Part shown: one piece after another, positions 27,449 through 36,421 of the stretch
Position numbering within the stretch: position 1 is the stretch's first letter
Layout of the letters: each line of letters begins with the position of its first letter
Source: Rhodanobacter sp. B05
GTDB lineage: Bacteria; Pseudomonadota; Gammaproteobacteria; Xanthomonadales; Rhodanobacteraceae
Length of the DNA stretch: 64,000 nucleotides
Direction of reading: 5' to 3'
Assembly: GCF_002001085.1 (NCBI RefSeq)
Contig: NZ_MUNU01000012.1
Location: 62,001-126,000 of the forward strand
The notes under the pieces: generated by a model
Databases searched by the model: none
What the model was told of the DNA's origin: nothing
What the model saw: the letters and a program-made list of their open reading frames with translations, nothing else
Program-made: the position numbers and the translations under genes

Positions 27449-29353
27449 TCACGAACCATGCACCAGTGGTTTGGGGGCGAGCACCTGCTTCAGGTAATCG
27501 GTCGTGCCGGGCACTCGGATCAGGTGCGGGTATTTCAGGCCACCATCGTAGTTGACGGTGTAGGAGCTGGTGACGCCATCGCCCTGCGCGCGCATCTGCA
27601 GTGGTTGCCTGCTCTGCTGTGCCTTGGCGATTTCATCGCGCAGCACGGGCGTGCTGTACTGCCGCCCATTGACGGCGATGAGCTTCATGCCCGGTGCGAG
27701 CCCCGCCTTGAAGGCCGGTCCGCCCCACCGCACGTCCTCGATTTCGCCATCACTCTTAAGGAACAGTCCCACCGAGAACATGGCATTGACACCTTTGCCG
27801 CTGAGTTCACCGTTGCCGACGTTCTCCAGCGCATTCTGGTAGCGCGAAGGCTTGTCGGTGTAGACCAGACGCCAACCGCTGGCCTCGATGCCGGACAGCA
27901 GCGGAACCTGTTGACCCACGCCGTCCAGCCAGTTGTGCAGGAAGCCGCCCCAGTCGTACGGCTGGACTGCATTGAGCGCGTTGACGATGTCGTCGAAGGT
28001 GTAGGTGCGGGTGACGAAGCTGCCATTGTCGACACTGAAAAACCGCCGGGCGAAATCGTCGAGGGAATGCTTGTCGCCACTCAAGCCCCGGATTTTCATG
28101 TCGACGGCGAGCCACAACAATTGGCCTTCGCGATAAAAGTCGGTCTCCCGTCGCCAGTTCGACCATGCATTCGGCGCGCCATAGAGCAGCTGCGCGGCGG
28201 TGGTGGTGTCAACCAGCGGGCGCCAGGCGCGACCGGTCCGGTGCGCCATGGCGGCGGCGCGGTAAGCGACCGCCTCACGCCAGGTGTCCGGCGACCACAA
28301 CCCGCTGCGCGCGGTCAACATGTCACCGAGGTAAACCGTAAGTCCCTCGTATACCCATATCATCTGCGCGTGTTCGGGGCGCTCGAAGTCGGGCTGCCAC
28401 AGTTCGGCCGGGCGCATGAACTTGCCGTTCCACGAGTGGGTGTACTCGTGCGGCAGCAGCGAGCCGTCCAGCATGAAATGGTCGGCGTCGGCAAACATCT
28501 TCGTGCCGCCGCGCGCGCGATCATCGCTGGACTGGTGGTGCTCCAGCCCACCGCGCGAGGTGTGGTCGCTCAATACCAGCAGGAGGTGATAGTCCTCGTA
28601 GTGATGAGAGTGGAACAACGCCTGCGCCTGCTCGATCAGATGCCGAAAGTCGGCAATCTGTGCATCGGAAGCGGCGATGGCAGCGGCATCGTCACCCACC
28701 ATGGCCAGGTAGCGATGTACGGATGAGCCGGTCGGGGTGAGGTCGACCTGACGGAAATATTTCCCGGCGATCACCGGCGAATCGACCAGCGTGTTGAACG
28801 GCACGGGCTTGAACGTGATGCGCTCGCCGCTGCGATTTGCGGTGCGCAGCGCACTGGCATAGTGCCAATCGGCGGGGATGACCAGGGTCGGTTGATACAT
28901 CTGCAGCCTGGTCGGATAGCCGGCCTGGTACAGCGCGACATGATCCCAGGTGAGATCCAGCAGCTGCGGCGTGACGCGGTCCTCGTCCGGGAACTGGAAG
29001 CGGATGTCGATCCGGTCCGTACCGGCAGGCACCGTCAGATGAAAGGTAAACATGTCCACTTCATCGCGATGCCAGGCGATGCGTTTGCCACCGGCCGCGA
29101 TTTCCAGGCCCATCATGGTGCCGATCGGGCCATCCGGTGAGTGGTCACCGGGGATGTATTTCGGGTAGTAGAGCGTCAACGGTCCTGGCCGCACCGGCAT
29201 GACCTCGTGCACATAAAGAACTTTCTGTGCCGGATTGGGCAGCCGCACCGTGATCGCGACGGGGCCGGCGGGAACATCCGTCGATGCCTGCCCCGCGCAG
29301 GACATCGAGGCGACGAGAGCAACCGTGCCCAGAAGCCATGACAGTCTTTTCAT
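27449..29353 (-). CDS. M61-family glycyl aminopeptidase
   Basis: The protein has 634 residues from ATG 29353, preceded by GGAGG six bases upstream. A signal peptide of about 22 residues ends near CAGQA. An N-terminal beta domain is followed by the metalloprotease domain with HEYTH (His302, Glu303, His306) and a third zinc ligand in the downstream VYEGLTVYLGD. A C-terminal PDZ-like domain (VGLFLKSDGEIEDVRWGGPAFKAGLAPGMKLIAVNG) completes the usual M61 layout. M61 enzymes remove N-terminal Gly or Ala from peptides in the periplasm. It is the last gene of the epimerase-led minus-strand operon, 96 bases after the dehydrogenase. Confidence 0.92.
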   Translation of the reverse strand: MKRLSWLLGTVALVASMSCAGQASTDVPAGPVAITVRLPNPAQKVLYVHEVMPVRPGPLTLYYPKYIPGDHSPDGPIGTMMGLEIAAGGKRIAWHRDEVDMFTFHLTVPAGTDRIDIRFQFPDEDRVTPQLLDLTWDHVALYQAGYPTRLQMYQPTLVIPADWHYASALRTANRSGERITFKPVPFNTLVDSPVIAGKYFRQVDLTPTGSSVHRYLAMVGDDAAAIAASDAQIADFRHLIEQAQALFHSHHYEDYHLLLVLSDHTSRGGLEHHQSSDDRARGGTKMFADADHFMLDGSLLPHEYTHSWNGKFMRPAELWQPDFERPEHAQMIWVYEGLTVYLGDMLTARSGLWSPDTWREAVAYRAAAMAHRTGRAWRPLVDTTTAAQLLYGAPNAWSNWRRETDFYREGQLLWLAVDMKIRGLSGDKHSLDDFARRFFSVDNGSFVTRTYTFDDIVNALNAVQPYDWGGFLHNWLDGVGQQVPLLSGIEASGWRLVYTDKPSRYQNALENVGNGELSGKGVNAMFSVGLFLKSDGEIEDVRWGGPAFKAGLAPGMKLIAVNGRQYSTPVLRDEIAKAQQSRQPLQMRAQGDGVTSSYTVNYDGGLKYPHLIRVPGTTDYLKQVLAPKPLVHGS

Positions 29354-29449
29354 GCATCCTCCGAAGTATCCGATGACGTTATTGCACGTTGAATTGAATC
29401 GCACCCACCTTCCCGCATGTCCCGGCGATCAAGAACCTGCCGCCACGCG

Positions 29450-30571
29450 TTACTGGCGGCGCGGTGCCAGCAGCGCCGCAGACAATCCCGCATCGACCAG
29501 CTGCGCCGGCAATGGCAGACCCAGCGCCAGGTGCGCGCAAGCCTCGCCCATCGCGGCGCTGGTCTGGATGCCATAGCCGCCTTGTGCAGCGACCCAGAAG
29601 AACCCGGGCGCATCCGTCGCGAAGCCGCCGACCAGATCGCCGTCGGCGACGAACGAACGCAGGCCGGCCCACGTCCGTCGGGGTCGACGGATGGTCATGC
29701 TGGTGGCTTCCTCGATGCGATGGATGCCCAGCGCGATGTCGTACTCCTCCGGTTGCACGTCGTGCGGCTCGACCGGATCGGCATTGGCGCACGAGCCCAG
29801 CAACAGGCCGGCATCCGGTTTGAAGTAGAAACTCTCGGCGAAATCGGTGACAAACGGCCAGCCCGCCGTGGCCAACCCCTGCGGCGGATCGAACACGAAG
29901 GCGGAACGCCGCTTCGGCGTGATGCCCAGTGGCGTCACGCCGGCCAGCATGGCCACCTGATCGACCCACGCACCCGCCGCGTTGAGCAGCAGCGGTGCGC
30001 GGAACGTCTCCTCACCATCCTCCACCTGCCAGCCGCCCGCCACGCGCGAGATCGCGCGAATGGCCACGTTCAGGCGCAATTGACCGCCACGGGCGCGCAG
30101 CCCGCGCAGGAAACCCTGATGCAATTCGTTGACGTCGATGCTGGCCGCGCCGGGTTCGTGCAGCCCGATCTGCGCGAACTCGGGTTTCAGCACCGGCACG
30201 GCGGCACGCACGCGGGCCGCGTCATGCAGCTCGATGTCGCGGGTGAACGGCAGGATCGCCTCGTACAGCGCGCGCACGCCGTCGATCTGCTGCGCGCTGC
30301 CGATGATGGTGGCACCCAGCGGACCGAGGATGGGCTGCGCCGCGAAACCTGCCGGCGGCGCCACCAGGAACGGTCGCGTGGCGCGCGTCAACGCGCGCAC
30401 CTGCGGCGAGCCGTAGGTTTCGCTGAACAACGCCGCCGAGCGGCCGGTCGAGTGCATGCCGGCGTATGCCTCACGCTCCAGCACCAGCACCCGTGCATGC
30501 GGCGCAAGAAAATAGGCAACCGACGCGCCGGCCATGCCGGCGCCGATCACGATGACGTCCACTTCGATCAT
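29450..30571 (-). CDS. dauA: FAD-dependent D-amino-acid dehydrogenase, DauA-like
   Basis: The protein has 373 residues. The FAD-binding GxGxxG is at residues 10-15 (IVIGAGMAGASVAYFL). Blocks EREAYAGMHSTGRSAALF, GITPKRRSAFVFDPP, ESFYFKPDAGLLLGS, TWAGLRSFVADGDLV and GFFWVAAQGGYGIQTSAAMGEA run closely parallel to Pseudomonas aeruginosa D-arginine dehydrogenase (recalled from memory). DauA oxidises D-Arg, D-Lys and many other D-amino acids to 2-oxo acids, passing electrons to the respiratory chain. It overlaps the symporter upstream by four bases. It would dispose of D-amino acids brought in by that symporter. The exact substrate range is not known. Confidence 0.88.
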   Translation of the reverse strand: MIEVDVIVIGAGMAGASVAYFLAPHARVLVLEREAYAGMHSTGRSAALFSETYGSPQVRALTRATRPFLVAPPAGFAAQPILGPLGATIIGSAQQIDGVRALYEAILPFTRDIELHDAARVRAAVPVLKPEFAQIGLHEPGAASIDVNELHQGFLRGLRARGGQLRLNVAIRAISRVAGGWQVEDGEETFRAPLLLNAAGAWVDQVAMLAGVTPLGITPKRRSAFVFDPPQGLATAGWPFVTDFAESFYFKPDAGLLLGSCANADPVEPHDVQPEEYDIALGIHRIEEATSMTIRRPRRTWAGLRSFVADGDLVGGFATDAPGFFWVAAQGGYGIQTSAAMGEACAHLALGLPLPAQLVDAGLSAALLAPRRQ

Positions 30572-31818
30572 GTTCGTGTGCTTTCCGTATCGCGCCGCGA
30601 CTGCCGCGCCACCACGCTGGTGGCCGTCATGTCGGCGGTGACATTGCCGAACGTGGCCAGCGTGTCGGGCAGGGTGTCGACCGCCAGCATCAGGCCCAGC
30701 GGCCCCAGTGGCACGCCCATTGCCTGCGCCACCGGCAGGTTGGTGGCGATGAAGGTCACCTGCCCCGGCAGCCCCACCGAACCGAGGCTGATCACCACCG
30801 CCAGCAGCGCGCCGGTCAGCAGTTGCGCCGCGGAAAGGTCGATGCCGTAGGCCCACGCGATGAACGCTGCCGAGGTGACGTACTGCACCGGACTGGTGAG
30901 GCGGAACAGCGAAACCGCCATCGGCAGGGTCAGCGCGGTGACCGGCTCCGGATAGCCGAGCTTGCGATCCGCGCCTTCCAGCATGGCCGGCAACGACGCC
31001 AGCGAGGATTGCGTGCTGAGCGCCACCACCTGCGCCGGCACCAGCGCGACGATGAAGCGGCCGATGCGCTCGCCGCCGAAGAACACCGCCACCGGCAGCA
31101 TCATCAGCGCCACGGAGAGATACAGCAGGCACTCCACCAGCACGTACACGCCAAGCGCACTGAGCATGCCCAGCCCGGCCCGCGCACATACCGACAGGAT
31201 CAGCGCGAACACGCCCAGCGGCGCCGCCCACAACACCCAGCGCACGATCACGATCATCGCGTCGGCAATCGCCTGGAAGAATCCCACCAGCATCGTGCGT
31301 TGCGCAGCCTGCAAGCGGGTCATCGCGAAACCGAGGAACAGCGCGAACACCACCAGCGGCAGCATCGCGCTTTGCGCCGCCGCCGCGATCGCGTTGCTGG
31401 GCACGATCGCGACCAGGGCGTCGATCCAGCCCACGGGCGCGCTCTGCGCCGCCGGCAGCACGGCGACATGATCGAGCGCTGCAGCCAGGGTCGGATCGTG
31501 CGGAAACAACGTGAACACGAATGGCGCGGCCAGCGCCGTGAACAGGGCGCCCACGGTCAGCAGCACGATGAATACCACGATCGCCCTTCGCGCGATGCGG
31601 CCGGACGCCGCCGCGTCACTGGCGGTGTTCACGCCGACCACCACCAGCGCCAGCACCAGCGGTACCACGGTCATCTGCAACGCGTTCAACCACAGTTTGC
31701 CGATGGGTTGCGCCACGTTCGCGACATCCAGCGCCACCGTCGGATGCCACGCCGCCATCGACAACCCGATCACGGCGCCGCTGGCCAGTCCGGTCAGCAC
31801 GCGGCTGGTGGCGCTCAT
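30568..31818 (-). CDS. Dicarboxylate/amino acid:cation symporter (SDF/DAACS family)
   Basis: The protein has 416 residues with eight helices and two re-entrant loops of the GltPh fold. The serine-rich hairpin is STQSSLASLPAMLEG, the second hairpin and TM8 are GSVGLPGQVTFIATNLP and LGLMLAVDTLPDTLATFGNVTADMTAT (the substrate-binding Asp and Asn). This family imports glutamate, aspartate, C4-dicarboxylates or small neutral amino acids with Na+ or H+. It overlaps genes on both sides by four bases, between the transpeptidase-fold protein and DauA. Import of D-Glu or related products is the contextual inference. Confidence 0.92.
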   Translation of the reverse strand: MSATSRVLTGLASGAVIGLSMAAWHPTVALDVANVAQPIGKLWLNALQMTVVPLVLALVVVGVNTASDAAASGRIARRAIVVFIVLLTVGALFTALAAPFVFTLFPHDPTLAAALDHVAVLPAAQSAPVGWIDALVAIVPSNAIAAAAQSAMLPLVVFALFLGFAMTRLQAAQRTMLVGFFQAIADAMIVIVRWVLWAAPLGVFALILSVCARAGLGMLSALGVYVLVECLLYLSVALMMLPVAVFFGGERIGRFIVALVPAQVVALSTQSSLASLPAMLEGADRKLGYPEPVTALTLPMAVSLFRLTSPVQYVTSAAFIAWAYGIDLSAAQLLTGALLAVVISLGSVGLPGQVTFIATNLPVAQAMGVPLGPLGLMLAVDTLPDTLATFGNVTADMTATSVVARQSRRDTESTRT

Positions 31819-32615
31819 CGCGACGAGCCCTGTGCAGCGATCACCGGCAGTTGCCAGGCGCCGCGGACCTTCAGGTAGACGCCTTGCGGCAGCAGCACGA
31901 AGATCGGCTTTCGCTGCGGCTGCAGCCATGCGACCAGCGACTGCATCACCGCCGGCGCCATCGCGGTGCAGCCGACGGTGGTGTCGGTCGGCGACGTCCA
32001 CAGATGGCCGAAGATGCAGCTGCCTGCGCCCGGCTTCTGTTGCCAGTTCTGCTCGATCTCGAAGCCGAGACGGTAGTGCTGGTCGCCATGAAGATGGATG
32101 TCGCGACGCATCGGCTCGGTGGAACCCTTTACCGCAGCGGCACCGACCACGCTTGCATCGACGATGCGGTTGTAATGCGTGGCACCCGAGACGTCGACGC
32201 AATAGTCCGTTGCGGAAAGCGCGCGATACGGCATCGTGGTGGCGGCGCCGGCGGCATAACCGAATACCTGGCCGATGCGGAACACACCGGCCGGACTGCG
32301 ACTGTCGCCCTCGTGCTTGACCGGCCCGTCGTCAAGCGGCGCATTCAGCCCAAGTCCCCAGCCCGCGCCGTTGCTGCCGATCGTCACCGGCGCGGAGATG
32401 CCCGCCGCGACCCAGCCGTGGCGCCCACGCGTGTATGTGTTCAGCACGCCATGATCGGCATTCCAGTCGGCCACCGTCACCAGCACCAGCTGGCGGGACT
32501 GCTGCCAGCTCCCCGCCTCGTTGGCCGACGGATCACCGACCGCCGCGCTGGCGCACAGGATCAGCAACAAGGTGCCGGTAACCAGGCGCGAACGGAGAGA
32601 GCGTGGGAAAGTCAT
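31815..32615 (-). CDS. L,D-transpeptidase-fold (YkuD-like) exported protein
   Basis: The protein has 266 residues from ATG 32615 (a TTG farther upstream is less likely). A signal peptide spans about residues 1-26. The catalytic pattern is His204 in IFGHLWTSP and Cys216 in VGCTAM, as in the YafK-like branch of the YkuD family. These enzymes cross-link or trim peptidoglycan stem peptides at meso-DAP, or act as amidases. Finding one inside a catabolic operon, coupled by overlap to a transporter, suggests it works on released muropeptides in the periplasm. It begins 31 bases after the RpiR gene. Confidence 0.85.
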   Translation of the reverse strand: MTFPRSLRSRLVTGTLLLILCASAAVGDPSANEAGSWQQSRQLVLVTVADWNADHGVLNTYTRGRHGWVAAGISAPVTIGSNGAGWGLGLNAPLDDGPVKHEGDSRSPAGVFRIGQVFGYAAGAATTMPYRALSATDYCVDVSGATHYNRIVDASVVGAAAVKGSTEPMRRDIHLHGDQHYRLGFEIEQNWQQKPGAGSCIFGHLWTSPTDTTVGCTAMAPAVMQSLVAWLQPQRKPIFVLLPQGVYLKVRGAWQLPVIAAQGSSR

Positions 32616-32646
32616 GCGGATAACTCGCCTCGGAGGCAGGTGAGGA

Positions 32647-33501
32647 TCATGGCTCAAGCATCAGCTGGATGCGTTCGAGATTGGCCAGCAAGGTGGCGCC
32701 ACGACTGTCGTGCCCCTCGCACAGCAGCACGAACACGCCGTCGAGCAGATGCTGCAACGCCGATTGGTAGAGCAGTGGCTGGATGTACGGCAGCTCGTCG
32801 TGCGCCGAGACCACGAGGGCCAGATCGGCCAGCGTGCGCAGCGGATTCGGGGTATGGCGGGTCACCGAAATCAGCTTGCCGCGGCGCTCGCGGAAGTAGC
32901 GGCTGATCTTGCATAGCGCCGGGTGGTTGCCGTGCTCGGAGAAAACCAGCAACACGTCTCCCGCACCGGCCGCCGAGGCATTCGCGGTCATGCGCGCGGT
33001 ATCGAAGTCGTGCACGGTGAGGATGCCCAGCAAAGACAGCCGCAGGGCGAAATTCCGTGCGTAGATGTCATCCTCGCCCAGACCGATGATGAAGACCTTG
33101 CCATCCCGGCCAGCCTGGTCGATCGCCCTGGCCACGGCACGTATCGCTTTCGGCGGGTTGATCAGGCGGGTGGCCTCTTCCGCCTCCGACTTGCGCCGCC
33201 ACAGATTTTCAGCCGGCGATTCGCCGGGCCCGCCGGCAGCGGGAGCCGCCTCGGGTGCGTCGCCATTGTCGGCGCGGGCAATCGCCTCACCGACCGAATA
33301 TTTCAGGTCGGGGTAACCCTTGTAGCCCAGCTTCTGGGTGAACTTGACCACGCTGGACTGGCTGATGCCCAGCGCATTGGCGAGTTGCTGCGACGAATAG
33401 TCGCGAAGCAGCTGCGCGTTCTCCAGGATGAAGTCGCCGACACGACGTTCCACCGCCGACATCCGGTCGCGCTCCGAACGGATCTTGACCAGCGGCGACA
33501 T
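32647..33501 (-). CDS. RpiR-family transcriptional regulator (HTH + SIS)
   Basis: The protein has 284 residues. The N-terminal HTH_6 domain (RMSAVERRVGDFILENAQLLRDYSSQQLANALGISQSSVVKFTQKLGYKGYPDLKY in character, residues 10-70) binds DNA. The C-terminal SIS domain (about 125-265, with KVFIIGLGEDDIYARNFALRLSLLG and VLLVFSEHGNHP) normally binds a phosphosugar such as MurNAc-6-phosphate. It sits inside the operon, sharing one base with the epimerase stop (TGATG). It is a likely local regulator acting at the dyad near 34749-34764. Its ligand might be a muropeptide-derived sugar or peptide. Confidence 0.9.
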   Translation of the reverse strand: MSPLVKIRSERDRMSAVERRVGDFILENAQLLRDYSSQQLANALGISQSSVVKFTQKLGYKGYPDLKYSVGEAIARADNGDAPEAAPAAGGPGESPAENLWRRKSEAEEATRLINPPKAIRAVARAIDQAGRDGKVFIIGLGEDDIYARNFALRLSLLGILTVHDFDTARMTANASAAGAGDVLLVFSEHGNHPALCKISRYFRERRGKLISVTRHTPNPLRTLADLALVVSAHDELPYIQPLLYQSALQHLLDGVFVLLCEGHDSRGATLLANLERIQLMLEP

Positions 33502-34598
33502 CAGTCTTTGATCTCTTCCAGTCCGCGGATCTCGCGGATGCCCAGCCCGGGAGCATCGGTGACGGAAATTTCCGATTCGTTGAAGATGACTCCACCGACG
33601 ACAGGATTGAACTGGCACAGCGACGGGCCGTCCAGATCGACCTTGGTGATCACGTCCGCCCTGGCCACCGCCAGATGCACGGCCGCCGCCACGCTGATGC
33701 TGGTTTCCAGCATGCAGCCGATCATGCACTCGATGCCGTGCATCGCGGCGAGGTCGGCGATGCGGATGGCATTGGAGATGCCGCCGGTCTTCATCAGCTT
33801 GATGTTGATGATGTCGGCCGCGCGCAGCCGGATCAGCTCCGCCACCTCCAGCGGGCCGAACACGCTCTCGTCAGCCATCACCGGTGTGTGCACACGTTCG
33901 GTGACATAGCGCATGCCATCGAGGTCACGCGCCTTTACCGGCTGCTCGATCAGCTCGAGCTTGATCCCGGCCTCCTCCAGCGTCTGCAGCGCATACACCG
34001 CCTGCTTGGCGGTCCAGCCCTGGTTGGCGTCAAGGCGCAACAGGGCGCGGCCCTCGACCGCGGCATAGATTGCGCGCACGCGCTCGATGTCGACGCCGAT
34101 GTCCTTGCCCACCTTGATTTTCAGCGATTCGAATCCGCGCTCCACCGCGGCGACCGAATCGGCCACCATCTTGTCGATGTAGTCGACGCTGATGGTGATG
34201 TCGGTGGTGATCGCAGGGTCGCCACCGCCGAGCAGCTTGTACAGCGGCGCGTCGTAAAGCTGGCCCCACAGGTCGTAGATGGCGATCTCCACCGCTGCCT
34301 TGGCGCTGGTGTTTTTCTCCATCGAAGTCTGCACCAGCCGGGTCAGCCGGTTGAGATCGCCGATGTCCTGTCCGATCAGCCGCGGCGCGATGTAGTGACG
34401 AATCGCGTCGACGATCGAGCCGTGCGTGTCGCCGGTGATCACGGCGGTGGCCGGCGCTTCGCCGTAGCCGATCCGGCCACTGTCGGTATGCACCATCACC
34501 ACGATGTCCTCGACCGTGTCGACCGTGCGCAGTGCCGTCTTGAACGGCGTCTTCAATGGCACGCGCAGCATGCCGAAGCGGATATCGGTGATTTTCAT
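33501..34598 (-). CDS. dgcA: Enolase-superfamily dipeptide epimerase / DgcA-like racemase
   Basis: The protein has 365 residues. It is a muconate-lactonising/enolase-superfamily enzyme with the acid-base pair Lys160-x-Lys162 (SLKIKVG) and Lys267/Lys270 (NIKLMKTGG), and metal ligands Asp190, Glu218 and Asp243 (LDANQGW, EQP, ADES). This pattern is that of L-Ala-D/L-Glu epimerases, which turn the peptidoglycan dipeptide into L-Ala-L-Glu, and of DgcA, which racemises N-acetyl-D-Glu. The presence of dgcN in the island makes the second possible. It is the first gene of a six-gene minus-strand operon. The gene symbol is provisional. Confidence 0.85.
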   Translation of the reverse strand: MKITDIRFGMLRVPLKTPFKTALRTVDTVEDIVVMVHTDSGRIGYGEAPATAVITGDTHGSIVDAIRHYIAPRLIGQDIGDLNRLTRLVQTSMEKNTSAKAAVEIAIYDLWGQLYDAPLYKLLGGGDPAITTDITISVDYIDKMVADSVAAVERGFESLKIKVGKDIGVDIERVRAIYAAVEGRALLRLDANQGWTAKQAVYALQTLEEAGIKLELIEQPVKARDLDGMRYVTERVHTPVMADESVFGPLEVAELIRLRAADIINIKLMKTGGISNAIRIADLAAMHGIECMIGCMLETSISVAAAVHLAVARADVITKVDLDGPSLCQFNPVVGGVIFNESEISVTDAPGLGIREIRGLEEIKD

Positions 34599-34748
34599 GC
34601 TCGTCAGTTTCCCGAGGGTTCGTCTGCGTGCGGCTGGACATGCACGATGCCGGTCATGCGATCGACCAGCATTTTGCGGTCTCGCTGATCATCGGGCGCC
34701 CCCTGGAGCGTTTGGCATGACGGCTTCCCCATTGCACGGTATGGAATA

Positions 34749-34764
34749 GTGATTCTTATATCAC
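34749..34764. promoter_or_regulatory. Dyad in the divergent promoter region of the two PG operons
   Basis: GTGAT (34749-34753) and ATCAC (34760-34764) are separated by six AT-rich bases. It lies in the 284-base divergent region between the epimerase operon and the transglutaminase operon. It overlaps TATAAG-like -10 sequence on the minus strand, and a TTGACG -35 candidate for the plus strand lies at 34784. It is a plausible site for the RpiR protein. Confidence 0.45.
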
Positions 34765-34882
34765 AAGTACAAAGAATAAATTATTGACGCTGCCTGGTGG
34801 GCATGTTACACAGCGGTCGCGGGACGACAACCGTGGGGAACAATGTGCAACCGAACACGACTGCGTCTTTCATGATGACGAC

Positions 34883-36421
34883 ATGCTCACGATGACGGCC
34901 CGCGCACGGCCCAGGCATGCGCATGTCGCCGGCTGGCTGATGCTGCTGTCGCTGATGCTTCCCGGCGCCATCGTCATGGCTGCCACCCCCGTCGCAGCGG
35001 AGATCGACACCTCCCCGGGCAGGATCGTCGCACTGGTCGATGCCGGTCAGTTCCAGGCCGCCGAAACCGATATCGACGCGGCACTGAACGGGGCCGCCCT
35101 GTCTGCGGACAGGCGCAGGGCCTTGCAGTTTCAGCGCGAGCGCATGCGTCGCATCGATCTGGATTTCAGCCTCGACGCGGACCAGCTCAAGGCACGGGTG
35201 CGCGAACAGATCCCGGACCTGAGCGACGCCGAATTCGCGACCTGGGACGCGCACGGGCTGTTCGAGCACATGCTCATCGATGGCCACCTGCGTTACTTCA
35301 AGCGCGCGCCATCCAATCTGTTTCGGCTCAGCGCGGAAGCGGCGGCGCGGCGCAAGCTGCCCGCGCCATTCGACGACGCTCCGATGGAAACGCTCAACCA
35401 GCACCATCGCGATATCCGCGACGCGGCCCTGGCTACGCATCGCAGCAGCGTGCTGCCGCGGCGCGTGCGCATCACGCAATCGTTGACCGTCAATGCCGAT
35501 TCGGTGCCAGCCGGGCAAACCGTGCGCGCCTGGATCCCCTATCCGCGTCCGTTGCCCGGCCAGCAGGAAGACATCCGCTATGTCGACAGCGAGCCGGCGC
35601 AGCACCTGATTGCGCCAGCGTCGACGATGCAGCGCACGGTGTATTTCGAAAAAATCGCACAGGCCGGGCAGCCGACGAAGTTCTCGGTGACCTACGAGCT
35701 GACCCTGTACGCGCAGTACCACGCCATCGACGCCGACAAGGTGGTGTCGGCAACCATCACCCCCGCGCTCGCGCCATACGTGGCCGAACGTTCGCCGCAC
35801 GTGATGTTCAGCGAACCCATGCGCGTGTTCTCCCGCCAGATCGTCGGCGACGAGAGCAATCCGTATCGCATCGCGCAGAAGCTGTTTGCCGCGGTCGACC
35901 AGATACCGTGGGCCGGCGCGCGCGAATATTCGACCCTTTCCAACATCAGCGACTACACCCTGCACGCCGGCCATGGCGATTGCGGTGAGCAGACCCTGTT
36001 GCTGATCACCTTGTTGCGCATGAACGGCATACCGGCACGCTGGCAATCCGGGGCGATCTTCGCCGACGGCGGTTACAACGATATTCACGACTGGGGCGAG
36101 CTCTATCTGGCGCCCTACGGTTGGGTACCGATGGACGTCACCTTCGGGCAGTTGCATCCCGGCGCGCACGCGCAGAACGGCGACGCCGCGCTTCGGTGGT
36201 TCTACCTGGGTGGCCTGGACGCGTACCGGGTTGCCTTCAACAGCGATTATGCGCGGCAGTTCGCCCCGGCCAAGACGCATTTTCGCTCCGACACGGTCGA
36301 CAACCAGCGCGGCGAGGTCGAGTGGCAGGGTGGCAACCTCTACTACAACCAGTGGAGTTACGACTTCGCCGCAAACGTGCTGCCGCAACAGCCCGCAGAC
36401 GCAGGCCGCCACACTCGCTGA
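34883..36421 (+). CDS. Exported transglutaminase-like protein
   Basis: The protein has 512 residues from ATG 34883 (ATG 34892 is an alternative). A signal peptide ends near residue 35 (PGAIVMAAT). The C-terminal half is a transglutaminase/cysteine-peptidase core with a complete triad: Cys367 in GHGDCGEQTLLL, His402 in NDIHDWGELY and Asp418 in VPMDVTFGQL. In bacteria such domains mostly hydrolyse peptides rather than cross-link. It starts a plus-strand operon of secreted enzymes and shares one base with the next start (TGATG). A peptidase for peptidoglycan-derived peptides is the contextual guess; no homologue of known substrate is recognised. Confidence 0.8.
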   Translation: MLTMTARARPRHAHVAGWLMLLSLMLPGAIVMAATPVAAEIDTSPGRIVALVDAGQFQAAETDIDAALNGAALSADRRRALQFQRERMRRIDLDFSLDADQLKARVREQIPDLSDAEFATWDAHGLFEHMLIDGHLRYFKRAPSNLFRLSAEAAARRKLPAPFDDAPMETLNQHHRDIRDAALATHRSSVLPRRVRITQSLTVNADSVPAGQTVRAWIPYPRPLPGQQEDIRYVDSEPAQHLIAPASTMQRTVYFEKIAQAGQPTKFSVTYELTLYAQYHAIDADKVVSATITPALAPYVAERSPHVMFSEPMRVFSRQIVGDESNPYRIAQKLFAAVDQIPWAGAREYSTLSNISDYTLHAGHGDCGEQTLLLITLLRMNGIPARWQSGAIFADGGYNDIHDWGELYLAPYGWVPMDVTFGQLHPGAHAQNGDAALRWFYLGGLDAYRVAFNSDYARQFAPAKTHFRSDTVDNQRGEVEWQGGNLYYNQWSYDFAANVLPQQPADAGRHTR

